Of a stretch of 59,628 nt of DNA, positions 8,868 to 17,482 are shown in pieces. The stretch covers positions 1-59,628 of the forward strand of contig CAJOFN010000002.1 of the NCBI GenBank assembly GCA_905233905.1, read 5' to 3'. The notes under the pieces were generated by a model. The model worked only from the letters and a program-made list of their open reading frames with translations. It had not been told where the DNA came from and did not search any database. Source of the DNA: an uncultured Lachnospiraceae bacterium (GTDB taxonomy: Bacteria; Bacillota; Clostridia; Lachnospirales; Lachnospiraceae). A program made the position numbers and the translations under genes. Position 1 is the stretch's first letter; every line of letters starts with the position of its first letter.

Positions 8868-10115
8868 TTACCTTTCTATGGGGTGGATGAAGAGCCCGCT
8901 CCGAAGCTTAGGCTCAAACCAGGTTGATTTCGGAGGCATCAAAAGTCCTGCGTCTGCCACGGCAAAAAGCTCCTCCATGGAGGTGGGATACATTGCAAAT
9001 GCAACCTTCATGTTCTCCCTTTCACACTTGGACTCCAGACCCTCAAGCCCTCTGATCCCGCCTACAAAATCTATTCTTATATCCCTTGTGGGGTCCTTTA
9101 TATTAAATATGGGTTCTAAGATCTCATCCTGCAAAATGGAAACATCCATTCCCTTTACCGGATCATCTGACCTTATATCCTCGTGAAATTCAAACAGGTA
9201 CCATTTATCATCAAGATACATGGAAAACTGTCCCTTTTTCTCGGGAGAAATGCCGTAAAAGCCCTCCTTTATCAGATCGGCTTTTTTTTCTATTGCAGCT
9301 AAAACCTTTGCAGGGGTAAGCCAGTTAAGATCCTTTACTACCCTGTTGTAATCCATTATCTCAAGCTCGTTCTCATCAAAAAGAACCGACAGGAAATAGT
9401 TGAATTCTTCCTTTCCGGTATTTCTCGGATGGGAGGCTCTCCGCATCTGCGATACCTTTACCGCTGACGCTGCCCTGTGATGTCCGTCAGCAATATAAAC
9501 CTCCGGGATATTGCCAAAGGCAAAGGTTATATTATCAATATCACGCTCATCATCTATAACAAAGACCCTGTGCCTGATACCGTCATCCGCGGTAAAATCA
9601 TATACCGGCTTGGCATTTTCCCTTGTAGCCTCTATTATTCCCGAAATTGTATAATTATGCCTGTGCGCAAGAAAGATCGGACCGGTCTGCGCAGAGGTCT
9701 CGTCAATATGCCTTATGCGATCCTGCTCCTTTTCCGCGCGGGTATTTTCATGTCTTTTTACTACCCCGTTCTCATAATCATCTACCAGAACGCAGCCTAC
9801 GATCCCGCTTTGAACCCTGCCCTTCATGGTAAGCTCATACAGATAATAGCAGGGCTTTTCCTCGGTTATAAAGTCACCGCTTTCAATTTCCGCTCTTAAA
9901 AGCTCATCAGCCTTTTTGTATACCACATCATCGTAGGTTCCCACGTCTTCGCCGAAATTAGTTTCCGGTCTGTCTATACGCAAAAAAGACCTGGGATGAT
10001 TTTTGATCTCCATACAGGCTTCCTTGCGGTTATATACGTCATAAGGCAGCGCGGCTATCTGTGAAGCCAGTTCACTTGTGGGACGCACCGCCTTAAAGGG
10101 TTTTACTGTTGCCAT
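8868..10115 (-). CDS. DUF1015 (COG4198) family protein in the serine cluster
   Basis: This 415-residue soluble protein begins with MATVKPFKAVRP and matches the DUF1015 pattern, including LPYDVYNR near residue 30, RHENTRAEKEQDR near 121-133 and VYIADGHHRAASA at about 206-217. The DGHHR box resembles the motif of ParB/sulfiredoxin-fold enzymes such as free-serine kinases, but that link is inferred from motif shape only. It directly follows serA (11 bases), and serC lies one gene upstream. DUF1015 genes beside serA/serC are a known recurring arrangement. There are no membrane segments. The reaction is not established. Confidence 0.85.
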   Translation of the reverse strand: MATVKPFKAVRPTSELASQIAALPYDVYNRKEACMEIKNHPRSFLRIDRPETNFGEDVGTYDDVVYKKADELLRAEIESGDFITEEKPCYYLYELTMKGRVQSGIVGCVLVDDYENGVVKRHENTRAEKEQDRIRHIDETSAQTGPIFLAHRHNYTISGIIEATRENAKPVYDFTADDGIRHRVFVIDDERDIDNITFAFGNIPEVYIADGHHRAASAVKVSQMRRASHPRNTGKEEFNYFLSVLFDENELEIMDYNRVVKDLNWLTPAKVLAAIEKKADLIKEGFYGISPEKKGQFSMYLDDKWYLFEFHEDIRSDDPVKGMDVSILQDEILEPIFNIKDPTRDIRIDFVGGIRGLEGLESKCERENMKVAFAMYPTSMEELFAVADAGLLMPPKSTWFEPKLRSGLFIHPIER

Positions 10116-10126
10116 TGTCTGCTCCC

Positions 10127-11290
10127 TTACTTTATTACCCTGATCCTGATAACCTCAGATATCTTTTTAAGCTTCTTTAACGCACCCTCTGTCACAGGAG
10201 TATCAAGATCCAAAAGAGCATATGCCAGCGTACCCCTGGTCTTATTGAACATATCCGATACATTGATATTGTCGTCGCCCATTATGGTCGTATACTGGGC
10301 GATAACGCCCTTAACATTGTGATGCATGATGGCTACCCTGCCGGCCCTGGGAGGAACACCCATATCGCAGTCAGGGAAGTTTACGGAATTTATGATATTT
10401 CCGTTCTCAATATAGTCCATGGTCTGCTCTACAGCCATTACAGCGCAGTTATCCTCTGCCTCCGCCGTAGATGCCCCTAGATGAGGTGTGAGTATAACCC
10501 CCGGCTTTCCCGCAGTTGTGGTGTTGGGGAAGTCTGATACATACTTCCTTACCTTGCCGGCATTTATGGCGTCAAGCACCGCCTGCTCGTCCACTAAAAG
10601 ATCCCTTGCAAAATTCAGGATAACAACCCCCGGCTTCATCTCCTCTAAGGCTTCTTTGTTGATCATACGCCTGGTATTGTCCATAAGTGGAACATGAACG
10701 GTAATATAATCACACTGCTTGTAAATATCACTTAAGTTGTCAATATGCCTTACGCTTCTGGAAAGGTTCCAGGCAGCCTTAACGGAAATATAAGGATCGT
10801 AGCCATATACCTCCATACCAAAGTGGGTAGCTGCATTTGCAACCCTTACGCCTATGGCGCCAAGACCGATAACACCCAGCTTCTTACCGAAAAGCTCTGT
10901 GCCGGCATAGTTCTTCTTTGCCTTTTCCATGGCACTGGCGATCTCTTTGTCGTCGGCATTTTCATCAACCCAGCTCTTGCCGCCGATTATATCCCTTCCG
11001 GCAAGCAGCATCCCGGCAAATACCATTTCCTTTACGGCGTTGGCATTGGCTCCCGGGGTATTAAATACCACTATGCCGTGTTCCGCGCAGTCCTGAATGG
11101 GGATATTGTTCACTCCCGCTCCTGCCCTTGCCACGCACAAAAGCTTTTCATGGAAACGCATATCGTGAAGCTTCGCGCTCCTTACCAGTATGGCGTCAGC
11201 ATCCTGTACATCCTTTGTCTCCTCGTAATCCCTGGTAAACAGGGACGTACCTTTTTCCGAGATCGGGTTCTGACAGTTGTAATAATACAT
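10127..11290 (-). CDS. serA: D-3-phosphoglycerate dehydrogenase
   Basis: This enzyme oxidises 3-phosphoglycerate to 3-phosphohydroxypyruvate with NAD+, the first step of serine synthesis. The 387-residue protein has the Rossmann motif GVIGLGAIGVRVANAA at about 139-154 and the D-2-hydroxyacid dehydrogenase signatures (VHVPLMDNTRRMIN; LNFARDLLVDE). Its catalytic His is in LTPHLGASTAEAE. A C-terminal ACT domain (about 315-387, ending SEVIRIRVIK) suggests serine feedback control. It is the short form without the extra allosteric domain. It lies 24 bases after serC, with an AGGAG site before the ATG. Confidence 0.95.
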   Translation of the reverse strand: MYYYNCQNPISEKGTSLFTRDYEETKDVQDADAILVRSAKLHDMRFHEKLLCVARAGAGVNNIPIQDCAEHGIVVFNTPGANANAVKEMVFAGMLLAGRDIIGGKSWVDENADDKEIASAMEKAKKNYAGTELFGKKLGVIGLGAIGVRVANAATHFGMEVYGYDPYISVKAAWNLSRSVRHIDNLSDIYKQCDYITVHVPLMDNTRRMINKEALEEMKPGVVILNFARDLLVDEQAVLDAINAGKVRKYVSDFPNTTTAGKPGVILTPHLGASTAEAEDNCAVMAVEQTMDYIENGNIINSVNFPDCDMGVPPRAGRVAIMHHNVKGVIAQYTTIMGDDNINVSDMFNKTRGTLAYALLDLDTPVTEGALKKLKKISEVIRIRVIK

Positions 11291-11314
11291 GATTACATGG
11301 CTCCTTATCCGTGA

Positions 11315-12397
11315 TTAACTGTTTTTACTTTCAAAGTCTTCCATAAAGGCAACAAGCTTTTCCACGCCAGCCAAAGGCATGGCATTGTATATTGAAGCCC
11401 TCATGCCGCCAACGCTGCGGTGTCCCTTGAGATTTTCAAGACCCGCTTCCTTAGCCTCGGCGACAAATCTTGCGTCAAGCTCATCATTGCCTGTAACAAA
11501 AGGAACATTCATAAGGGATCTGTCCTTCTTTACAACGGTTCCCCTAAAGAGCCTGCTGTTGTCAAGGAAATCATAGAGAAGCTTCGCCTTTTTGACATTG
11601 CGCTCCTTCATCACCTCAAGACCGCCCATGTCAAGTATCCATTTGAATACCTTGCCGCAGATATAAATACCGTAGCAGGGAGGGGTATTGTACATGGAAC
11701 CGTTATCCGCCTGGGTTTTCCACTTCATCATGGTGGGAGTACCCTCCAGGCAGTCCTCCCTTATAAGGTCTTCCCTGATGATATTTATAACCACGCCTGC
11801 CGGCCCGATATTCTTCTGAACTCCGCCGTATACCACGCCGTATTTCGTAACATCCATAGGCTCTGATAAGAAGCAGGAGGAAACATCGGATACCAGATCC
11901 TTGCCCTTGGTGTTGGGAAGGTTTTGGTACTTTGTGCCGTAGATCGTATTATTTTCACAGATATAGACATAGTCCATATCATCTGTTATGGGAAGGTCAT
12001 CCACCTCGGGGATGTAGGAAAAGGTCTTGTCGGCAGAGCTTGCAAGCTCCACAGCATCTCCGTAAATGGAAGCCTCAGCCCGGGCCTTCTTTGCCCACTG
12101 CCCTGTAACAATATAGCCTGCCTTTTTATTTTTCATAAGGTTCATGGGAACAGCGGCAAACTGCAGTGAGGCTCCGCCCTGCAAAAACAGTACCTTATAA
12201 TTGTCCGGTACGGATAAAAGCTTTCTCAGATCCGCTTCCGCTGTTGTTATGATGTCGTCATACATCTTTGAGCGGTGGCTCATCTCCATTACGGACATAC
12301 CACAGCCCCTGTAATCCATCATCTCCTCAGCAGCTTCCTTTAAAACCTCTTCTGGTAGTACCGCAGGTCCTGCGGAAAAATTATAAACTCTTGCCAT
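11315..12397 (-). CDS. serC: Phosphoserine aminotransferase
   Basis: This PLP enzyme transfers the amino group from glutamate to 3-phosphohydroxypyruvate, giving phosphoserine. It may also act in pyridoxal phosphate synthesis. The 360-residue protein starts MARVYNFSAGPAVLP, a SerC signature. It has LFLQGGASLQF in the phosphate-binding region, and the Schiff-base Lys is in YGGVQKNIGPAG. The C-terminal HRSVGGMRASIYNAMPL is also typical. AAGGAG lies 8 bases before the ATG. serC precedes serA as in many anaerobes. No serB gene is found in the window. Confidence 0.96.
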   Translation of the reverse strand: MARVYNFSAGPAVLPEEVLKEAAEEMMDYRGCGMSVMEMSHRSKMYDDIITTAEADLRKLLSVPDNYKVLFLQGGASLQFAAVPMNLMKNKKAGYIVTGQWAKKARAEASIYGDAVELASSADKTFSYIPEVDDLPITDDMDYVYICENNTIYGTKYQNLPNTKGKDLVSDVSSCFLSEPMDVTKYGVVYGGVQKNIGPAGVVINIIREDLIREDCLEGTPTMMKWKTQADNGSMYNTPPCYGIYICGKVFKWILDMGGLEVMKERNVKKAKLLYDFLDNSRLFRGTVVKKDRSLMNVPFVTGNDELDARFVAEAKEAGLENLKGHRSVGGMRASIYNAMPLAGVEKLVAFMEDFESKNS

Positions 12398-12414
12398 TAT
12401 CCGTCTCCTTTTTG

Positions 12415-14094
12415 TTATTTTTGATTCAATGCCTCAGGTCCGAAGCACTCGCTTATGGGAGTCCCGGGAGCCACCATGGGCCATACCTTGTCATCCCTGT
12501 CTATCATTGCGTCTATCAATATGGGTTCTGTTGCAAAGACAGCCTCTTTTAACGCTGCTTCATACTCCTTCCTGTTGGTGACACGCACGGCATTTATTCC
12601 AAATGCCTCTGCCACCTTTACATAATCCACATCCTCATCCAGAACCGTCGCCGAATAATTCTCATCGTAGAACAGATCCTGCCACTGCCTTACCATTCCG
12701 AGAACATGATTATCCATTATTATCTCAACAATGGGCACACCCTCCCGCTTTGCTGTGGCAAGCTCATTCATGTTCATTCTGAAGCAGCCGTCTCCGGCTA
12801 TATTAAAGACCTTTTTGTGACCCAGTCCGATGGACGCGCCTATGCTTGCTCCAAGTCCGTAACCCATGGTCCCGCAGCCTCCAGAGGTGATAAGCTGTCT
12901 GGGGCGGCTGAATTTATAATACTGCGCAGCCCACATCTGATGCTGGCCGACCTCAGTGGTAATGACCGCGTCACCCTTTGTCATCTCATACAGAGTCTTT
13001 ATCATGTAAGGACCGTTAAGCCCTTCGGCAATATCATCCTTTTCCCTGGAGGAAGCGATCTCTTCTATCCGCTTCATCCACAGGCTGTGATCCATCTTTG
13101 GAAGCAGGGGATTAAGCTGCCTTAATATTCCCCTTATATCTCCCACAACCTGCGCGGTAGCCACTATGTTCTTGTTGATCTCAACCGGGTCTATGTCAAA
13201 TTGCAGTATCTTTGCCTTTTTTGCAAACTCCTTTGGATTGCCCAGAATACGATCTGAAAACCTTGTGCCTATGGCTATCAGCAGGTCACACTCGCTGACA
13301 CCGAGATTTGATGTCTTTGTGCCGTGCATGCCAAGCATTCCGGTGTATCGTCTGTTCCTGCCGTCAAAAGCTCCTTTACCCATAAGGGTATCACAGACAG
13401 GTGCGTCCACAAGCTCGGTAAACTCGGCAAGCTCCTCACTTGCTCCGGAAATAACGGCGCCTCCGCCGATCATGATATAGGGTCTTTCGGACTCCGAGAT
13501 CATCCTCGCCGCACGCTTGAGATCCTCCTGTGTGATGGTCTTAACCACCGGCTCTACGGGCTCAGGCTCCTGGAGAGTAAACTCAGCCATGGTATCTGTG
13601 ATATTCTTTGGAATATCAATAAGTACCGGTCCGGGGCGTCCCGAACGGGCAATGTTAAAGCCCCGTCTTATGGTATCCGCCAGCTTGTCAGCATCCTTTA
13701 CTATGAAATTGTGCTTGGTGATCGGCATGGTGATACCGGCAATATCCACCTCCTGAAAGCTGTCCTTGCCTAAAAGCGCAAGTCCCACATTGCAGGTTAT
13801 GGCTACTACTGGAACAGAATCCATGTACGCTGTAGCTATACCAGTGACCAGATTCGTTGCTCCGGGACCGCTGGTGGCAAAGCATACTCCTACCCTTCCG
13901 GTAGCCCTCGCGTATCCATCGGCAGCGTGAGCCGCCCCCTGCTCATGGCTTACCAGCACATGATGGATCTCATCCCTGTGCCTGTAAAGCTCATCGTAGA
14001 GGTTAAGGATCGCTCCTCCGGGATAGCCGAAAATGGTATCAACTCCCTGTTCCTTTAAACATTCAATTACGATCTGAGAACCGTTTAACTGCAT
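12415..14094 (-). CDS. ilvB: Acetolactate synthase, large (catalytic) subunit
   Basis: This TPP- and FAD-dependent enzyme condenses pyruvate into 2-acetolactate (valine/leucine branch) or forms acetohydroxybutyrate (isoleucine branch). The 559-residue protein has the catalytic Glu region (SHEQGAAHAADGYARATG) and the conserved central FAD-domain block. The TPP-Mg motif is GDGCFRMNMNELATA, ending about 28 residues later in MDNHVLGMVRQWQ. It starts 3 bases after the ilvD stop, with AGGAG inside the ilvD end, so translation is likely coupled. No ilvN regulatory subunit is adjacent. The regulatory subunit may be elsewhere, or the enzyme may work alone. Confidence 0.95.
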   Translation of the reverse strand: MQLNGSQIVIECLKEQGVDTIFGYPGGAILNLYDELYRHRDEIHHVLVSHEQGAAHAADGYARATGRVGVCFATSGPGATNLVTGIATAYMDSVPVVAITCNVGLALLGKDSFQEVDIAGITMPITKHNFIVKDADKLADTIRRGFNIARSGRPGPVLIDIPKNITDTMAEFTLQEPEPVEPVVKTITQEDLKRAARMISESERPYIMIGGGAVISGASEELAEFTELVDAPVCDTLMGKGAFDGRNRRYTGMLGMHGTKTSNLGVSECDLLIAIGTRFSDRILGNPKEFAKKAKILQFDIDPVEINKNIVATAQVVGDIRGILRQLNPLLPKMDHSLWMKRIEEIASSREKDDIAEGLNGPYMIKTLYEMTKGDAVITTEVGQHQMWAAQYYKFSRPRQLITSGGCGTMGYGLGASIGASIGLGHKKVFNIAGDGCFRMNMNELATAKREGVPIVEIIMDNHVLGMVRQWQDLFYDENYSATVLDEDVDYVKVAEAFGINAVRVTNRKEYEAALKEAVFATEPILIDAMIDRDDKVWPMVAPGTPISECFGPEALNQK

Positions 14095-14097
14095 CCC

Positions 14098-15774
14098 TTA
14101 TTCTCCTGCCTTTGGTATCTCAAGAATAGCTCCTCTGTTGCCTGATGTTACCATGGCGGCATAGCGGGCCAGATAACCTTCCGTAACCTTGGGCACCTTG
14201 GGCTTAAGCGCGGCGCGTCGCTTATCAAGCTCTTCGTCGGATACCTTAAGATCAAGCTTCAAGCCCGGTATATCTATCGAAATAATATCTCCCTCTTCCA
14301 CAAGGGCTATGGGACCTCCTACCGCTGCCTCAGGAGATACATGTCCTATGGACGCGCCTCTTGAAGCCCCTGAAAACCTTCCGTCTGTAATAAGGGCAAC
14401 GCTTGAGCCTAAGCCCATGCCTGCTATTGCGGAGGTAGGATTTAGCATTTCGCGCATACCCGGGCCGCCCTTGGGTCCCTCGTAGCGGATAACTACCACG
14501 TCACCTTCATTTATCTTTCCGCCCTTGATAGCGTCAATCGCGTCCTCTTCGCTGTCAAATACCCTCGCCGGTCCTTCGTGTACCATCATCTCGTCCACTA
14601 CGGCTGATCTTTTTACCACAGACCCGTCAGGAGCAAGGTTGCCCTTTAATACTGCAAGACCGCCTGTTTTAGAGTAAGGATTATCCACAGGCCTTATAAC
14701 CTCGGGATTTAAGTTGACGGCATTTTGGATATTCTCTCCCACCGTCTTTCCGGTAACAGTCATGCAGTCGGTATGAAGGAGTCCTATATCTGCCAGCTCC
14801 TTCATTACGGCATATACGCCACCTGCCTCATTAAGGTCTTCCATGTAGGTCGGGCCTGCCGGAGCAAGATGGCAGAGATTCGGCGTCCTCTCACTTATGG
14901 GATTGGCATATGAAATATCAAAATCAAAGCCGATCTCATGGGCTATGGCAGGCAGGTGAAGCATGGAATTTGTAGAGCATCCCAAAGCCATATCAACTGT
15001 AAGGGCATTCTCAATAGCTTCCTTTGTCATTATGTCCCTGGGCCTGATATTCTTTTCAAGCATATCCATTACGGCATAACCTGCACGCTTTGCAAGACGA
15101 AGCCTCTCGGAATAAACCGCGGGGATGGTACCATTGCCCCTAAGTCCCATTCCAAGCACCTCTGTAAGGCAGTTCATGGAATTTGCGGTGTACATACCGG
15201 AGCATGAACCGCAGGTAGGGCATACCTTTTCCTCGTATACAGCCACATCCTCCTCTGTCATTGTACCGGCAGCGTGAGCTCCTACAGCCTCAAATATGGA
15301 TGAAAGGGAACGCTTCTTACCGTCGATATGTCCGGCAAGCATGGGTCCTCCTGATACAAATACCGTAGGAACATTGATCCTTGCCGCTGCCATAAGAAGG
15401 CCGGGTACGTTCTTGTCACAGTTTGGCACCATGACAAGGGCGTCAAACTGATGGGCTATAGCCATACACTCCGTGGAATCCGCGATCAGGTCACGGGTAA
15501 CAAGGGAATATTTCATTCCGATATGTCCCATTGCAATACCGTCACATACGGCAATGGCAGGGAATACAACGGGAGTTCCGCCTGCCTCAGCCACGCCCAT
15601 GCGTACAGCGTCTACGATCTTGTCGATATTCATATGCCCGGGCACTATCTCATTATATGAGCTTACAATGCCCACCATTGGCTTTTTTACCTCTTCAGGA
15701 GTATAACCTAACGCATTTAACAGGCTTCTTGCCGGAGCCTGCTGCATACCGCATTTCATATTATCACTTTTCAT
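14098..15774 (-). CDS. ilvD: Dihydroxy-acid dehydratase
   Basis: This Fe-S dehydratase converts 2,3-dihydroxy-isovalerate (or -methylvalerate) to the 2-oxo acid, the third step of valine/isoleucine synthesis. Iron-sulfur ligands are visible in NCDKNVPG and [18 protein letters not shown], and the C-terminal [19 protein letters not shown] is a family signature. The ORF track starts at 15798. The ATG at 15774 (MKSDNMKCG) is the better start because it overlaps the leuB stop in a TAATG junction and has AGAGG 8 bases upstream. That gives 558 residues, normal for the family. It lies in the leuB-ilvD-ilvB run. Confidence 0.95.
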   Translation of the reverse strand: MKSDNMKCGMQQAPARSLLNALGYTPEEVKKPMVGIVSSYNEIVPGHMNIDKIVDAVRMGVAEAGGTPVVFPAIAVCDGIAMGHIGMKYSLVTRDLIADSTECMAIAHQFDALVMVPNCDKNVPGLLMAAARINVPTVFVSGGPMLAGHIDGKKRSLSSIFEAVGAHAAGTMTEEDVAVYEEKVCPTCGSCSGMYTANSMNCLTEVLGMGLRGNGTIPAVYSERLRLAKRAGYAVMDMLEKNIRPRDIMTKEAIENALTVDMALGCSTNSMLHLPAIAHEIGFDFDISYANPISERTPNLCHLAPAGPTYMEDLNEAGGVYAVMKELADIGLLHTDCMTVTGKTVGENIQNAVNLNPEVIRPVDNPYSKTGGLAVLKGNLAPDGSVVKRSAVVDEMMVHEGPARVFDSEEDAIDAIKGGKINEGDVVVIRYEGPKGGPGMREMLNPTSAIAGMGLGSSVALITDGRFSGASRGASIGHVSPEAAVGGPIALVEEGDIISIDIPGLKLDLKVSDEELDKRRAALKPKVPKVTEGYLARYAAMVTSGNRGAILEIPKAGE

Positions 15775-16871
15775 TATGCCAACCTCTCTACTATGCAATC
15801 TCCCATTCCCTTTGTGTCTGTCTGTATGATGCCCGAAATATCCTCCGCAGGCATGATGTCGCCGGTCCTGTAGCCGTCCTTTAATGCCTTTTTGACAGCT
15901 CCTTCAACTGCCAGAGCCTCGTCGTCCATATCAAAGCTGTATCTTAGCATCATTGCCGCTGAAAGTATGGTGGCAATGGGATTGGCAATTCCCTTTCCTG
16001 CTATATCGGGAGCGCTTCCGCCGCTGGGCTCATAGAGTCCGAATTTTGTCTCGTTAAGACTGGCTGACGAAAGCATGCCAAGTGAGCCTGTGAGCATGCT
16101 TGCTTCATCTGATAATATATCCCCGAACATATTCTCCGTCAGGATGACATCAAACTGAGCCGGATCCTTGACAAGCTGCATTGCAGCGTTATCAACCAGC
16201 ATATGGGAACATTCAACCTCAGGATAATCAGCGGAGACCTCATCCACTACCTTACGCCACAGCCTTGATGAATCAAGCACATTAGCCTTATCCACGGAGC
16301 AGACCTTCTTATGGCGCTTCATAGCTATATCAAAGGCGCGGATGGCTATGCGACGGATCTCATTCTCATTATAAACAAGGGTATCATATGCCGTCACAAG
16401 ACCGTCCCTCTCCTCGGTTCCTCTTTCTCCGAAATAGAGACCGCCGGTGAGCTCCCTCATTATCATCATATCAAAGCCGTTTGCGACTATATCCTCTCTT
16501 AAAGGACAGGCCTCCTTAAGCTCATTATACAGATAAGCGGGCCTGAGATTTGCAAAAAGCCCCAAAGCCTTTCTGATGCCCAAAAGTCCCGCCTCCGGAC
16601 GCTTCTCAGGGGGAAGCTTGTACCAGGGTGAGGTCTTTGCGTCGCCGCCTATGGAGCCCATAAGCACGGCATCGCTTGCCTTTGCCGCTGCTATTGCCTC
16701 ATCAGTAAGAGGTACTCCGCAGGCATCTATGGACGCTCCGCCCATAAGTATCTCGGTGTATTCAAAGCTGTGGGAATATTTTGCCGCAACAGCGTCAAGC
16801 ACCTTTATAGCCTCTGCCACTATCTCGGGTCCGATACCGTCCCCGCGTATAACTCCTATCTTGTGCTGCAT
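15774..16871 (-). CDS. leuB: 3-isopropylmalate dehydrogenase
   Basis: This NAD+-dependent oxidative decarboxylase acts in leucine synthesis. The 365-residue protein starts [17 protein letters not shown]. It has the substrate loop region [16 protein letters not shown], the [11 protein letters not shown] motif and the metal site [17 protein letters not shown], followed by the NAD-binding [21 protein letters not shown] lies 7 bases before the ATG. The rest of the leucine branch (leuA, leuCD) is not in the window. The gene opens the long leuB-to-glyQS run. Only 223 bases separate it from yajC, and most of them are taken by a structured RNA, so its promoter or leader must lie there or further upstream. 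Confidence 0.96.
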   Translation of the reverse strand: MQHKIGVIRGDGIGPEIVAEAIKVLDAVAAKYSHSFEYTEILMGGASIDACGVPLTDEAIAAAKASDAVLMGSIGGDAKTSPWYKLPPEKRPEAGLLGIRKALGLFANLRPAYLYNELKEACPLREDIVANGFDMMIMRELTGGLYFGERGTEERDGLVTAYDTLVYNENEIRRIAIRAFDIAMKRHKKVCSVDKANVLDSSRLWRKVVDEVSADYPEVECSHMLVDNAAMQLVKDPAQFDVILTENMFGDILSDEASMLTGSLGMLSSASLNETKFGLYEPSGGSAPDIAGKGIANPIATILSAAMMLRYSFDMDDEALAVEGAVKKALKDGYRTGDIMPAEDISGIIQTDTKGMGDCIVERLA

Positions 16872-16881
16872 AATTCTCCTC

Positions 16882-16906
16882 CAAAAAGCAAACCCGGAAT
16901 GTCGGG
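16882..16906 (-). terminator. Weak terminator-like hairpin between the 6S-like RNA and leuB
   Basis: On the minus strand CCCG-ACATTC-CGGG is followed by TTTGCTTTTT, right after the 3' arm of the structured RNA and before the leuB ribosome binding site. The stem is only 4 bp, so it would be leaky. It could end the RNA while letting some transcription into leuB. Confidence 0.35.
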
Positions 16907-17060
16907 CCTATTTTTTTGACTCCTAGCCAAAGCCAGGTGGGTGACCGCAAATGATCTTCTGCCTTCCACCGCGAGATGAAGCATCTCTGAATGAGGCCTG
17001 GCATAGGATCAAAGATATAGGTGTCCCGTTTAAAGTAGATGTAGGTTCAAAAACAATAGG
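16907..17060 (-). ncRNA. ssrS: Rod-shaped structured RNA, probably 6S RNA
   Basis: The minus-strand RNA folds by hand into one long rod. A terminal stem pairs CCUAUUGUUUUUGAACCUA with UAGGAGUCAAAAAAAUAGG. A large open internal bubble follows. An inner stem pairs GGG..ACC with GGUCACCC, then UGAUC..UGCC pairs with GGCA..GAUCA. The apical hairpin is GAGAUG-CUU-CAUCUC. A closing stem, an open central bubble and an irregular apical arm are the hallmark of 6S RNA, which holds the housekeeping sigma factor-RNA polymerase by mimicking open promoter DNA. The visible length, about 154 nt, is on the short side. No promoter is obvious, so it may be processed from a yajC transcript. The alternative is a leader element for the leuB operon. 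It has no T-box consensus. Confidence 0.55.
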
Positions 17061-17094
17061 TTGAATCGAGCATTCCAGGTACTTGTGCCTTATA

Positions 17095-17436
17095 TCATTT
17101 CTTCTTTTTGTCTTCCTTTTCCTCAGGCTCCTTTACAGAGTCCTCAGGCTTTTCTACAGCCTGTATGGCTGACTTCTGCATTGGGATGCGGCAGTTACGG
17201 TTGCTGCCGAATTCCACTATGACCGTATCATCCTCTATATCTATGATCACTCCGTAGAAACCGCTTGTGGTAAGTACCGTATCTCCCAGAGCAAGCTCCG
17301 AGAGCATCGCGTTTTTCTGGTTCGCTTCCTTTTGCTGGGGACGTATCATCATGAAATAGAATATCGCGAATATGATCGCCATCCACGATACCATGCTAAG
17401 GATACTTCCTCCTGCGGCTGATGCTGTAATTATCAT
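17095..17436 (-). CDS. yajC: Preprotein translocase accessory subunit YajC
   Basis: The 113-residue protein has one N-terminal membrane helix (about 10-30, ending FYFMMIRPQQKEANQK) and a short basic/acidic cytoplasmic domain with LALGDTVLTTSGFYGVIIDIEDDTVIVEF, the YajC signature. YajC associates with SecDF and the Sec translocon. The C terminus is a charged Lys/Glu tail (EEKEDKKKK). AAGGAG precedes the ATG at good spacing. It follows tgt by 46 bases, the common tgt-yajC order. secDF is not in the window. Confidence 0.93.
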   Translation of the reverse strand: MIITASAAGGSILSMVSWMAIIFAIFYFMMIRPQQKEANQKNAMLSELALGDTVLTTSGFYGVIIDIEDDTVIVEFGSNRNCRIPMQKSAIQAVEKPEDSVKEPEEKEDKKKK

Positions 17437-17482
17437 TATCTGTATTCTCCTTCCTTGCGCGAATTATAATCAGTGTAGTATT

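Noticed and set aside
10745-11314. A 189-residue plus-strand ORF
   Set aside because: It is antisense to serA with no ribosome binding site and no motif.
16795-17004. A 69-residue ORF across the leuB upstream gap
   Set aside because: It crosses the structured RNA and reads into leuB out of frame. No start signal is seen.
16872-17094. T-box leader upstream of leuB
   Set aside because: The GCGGUGG string looks suggestive, but the UGGNACCGCG antiterminator and the specifier arrangement are absent.
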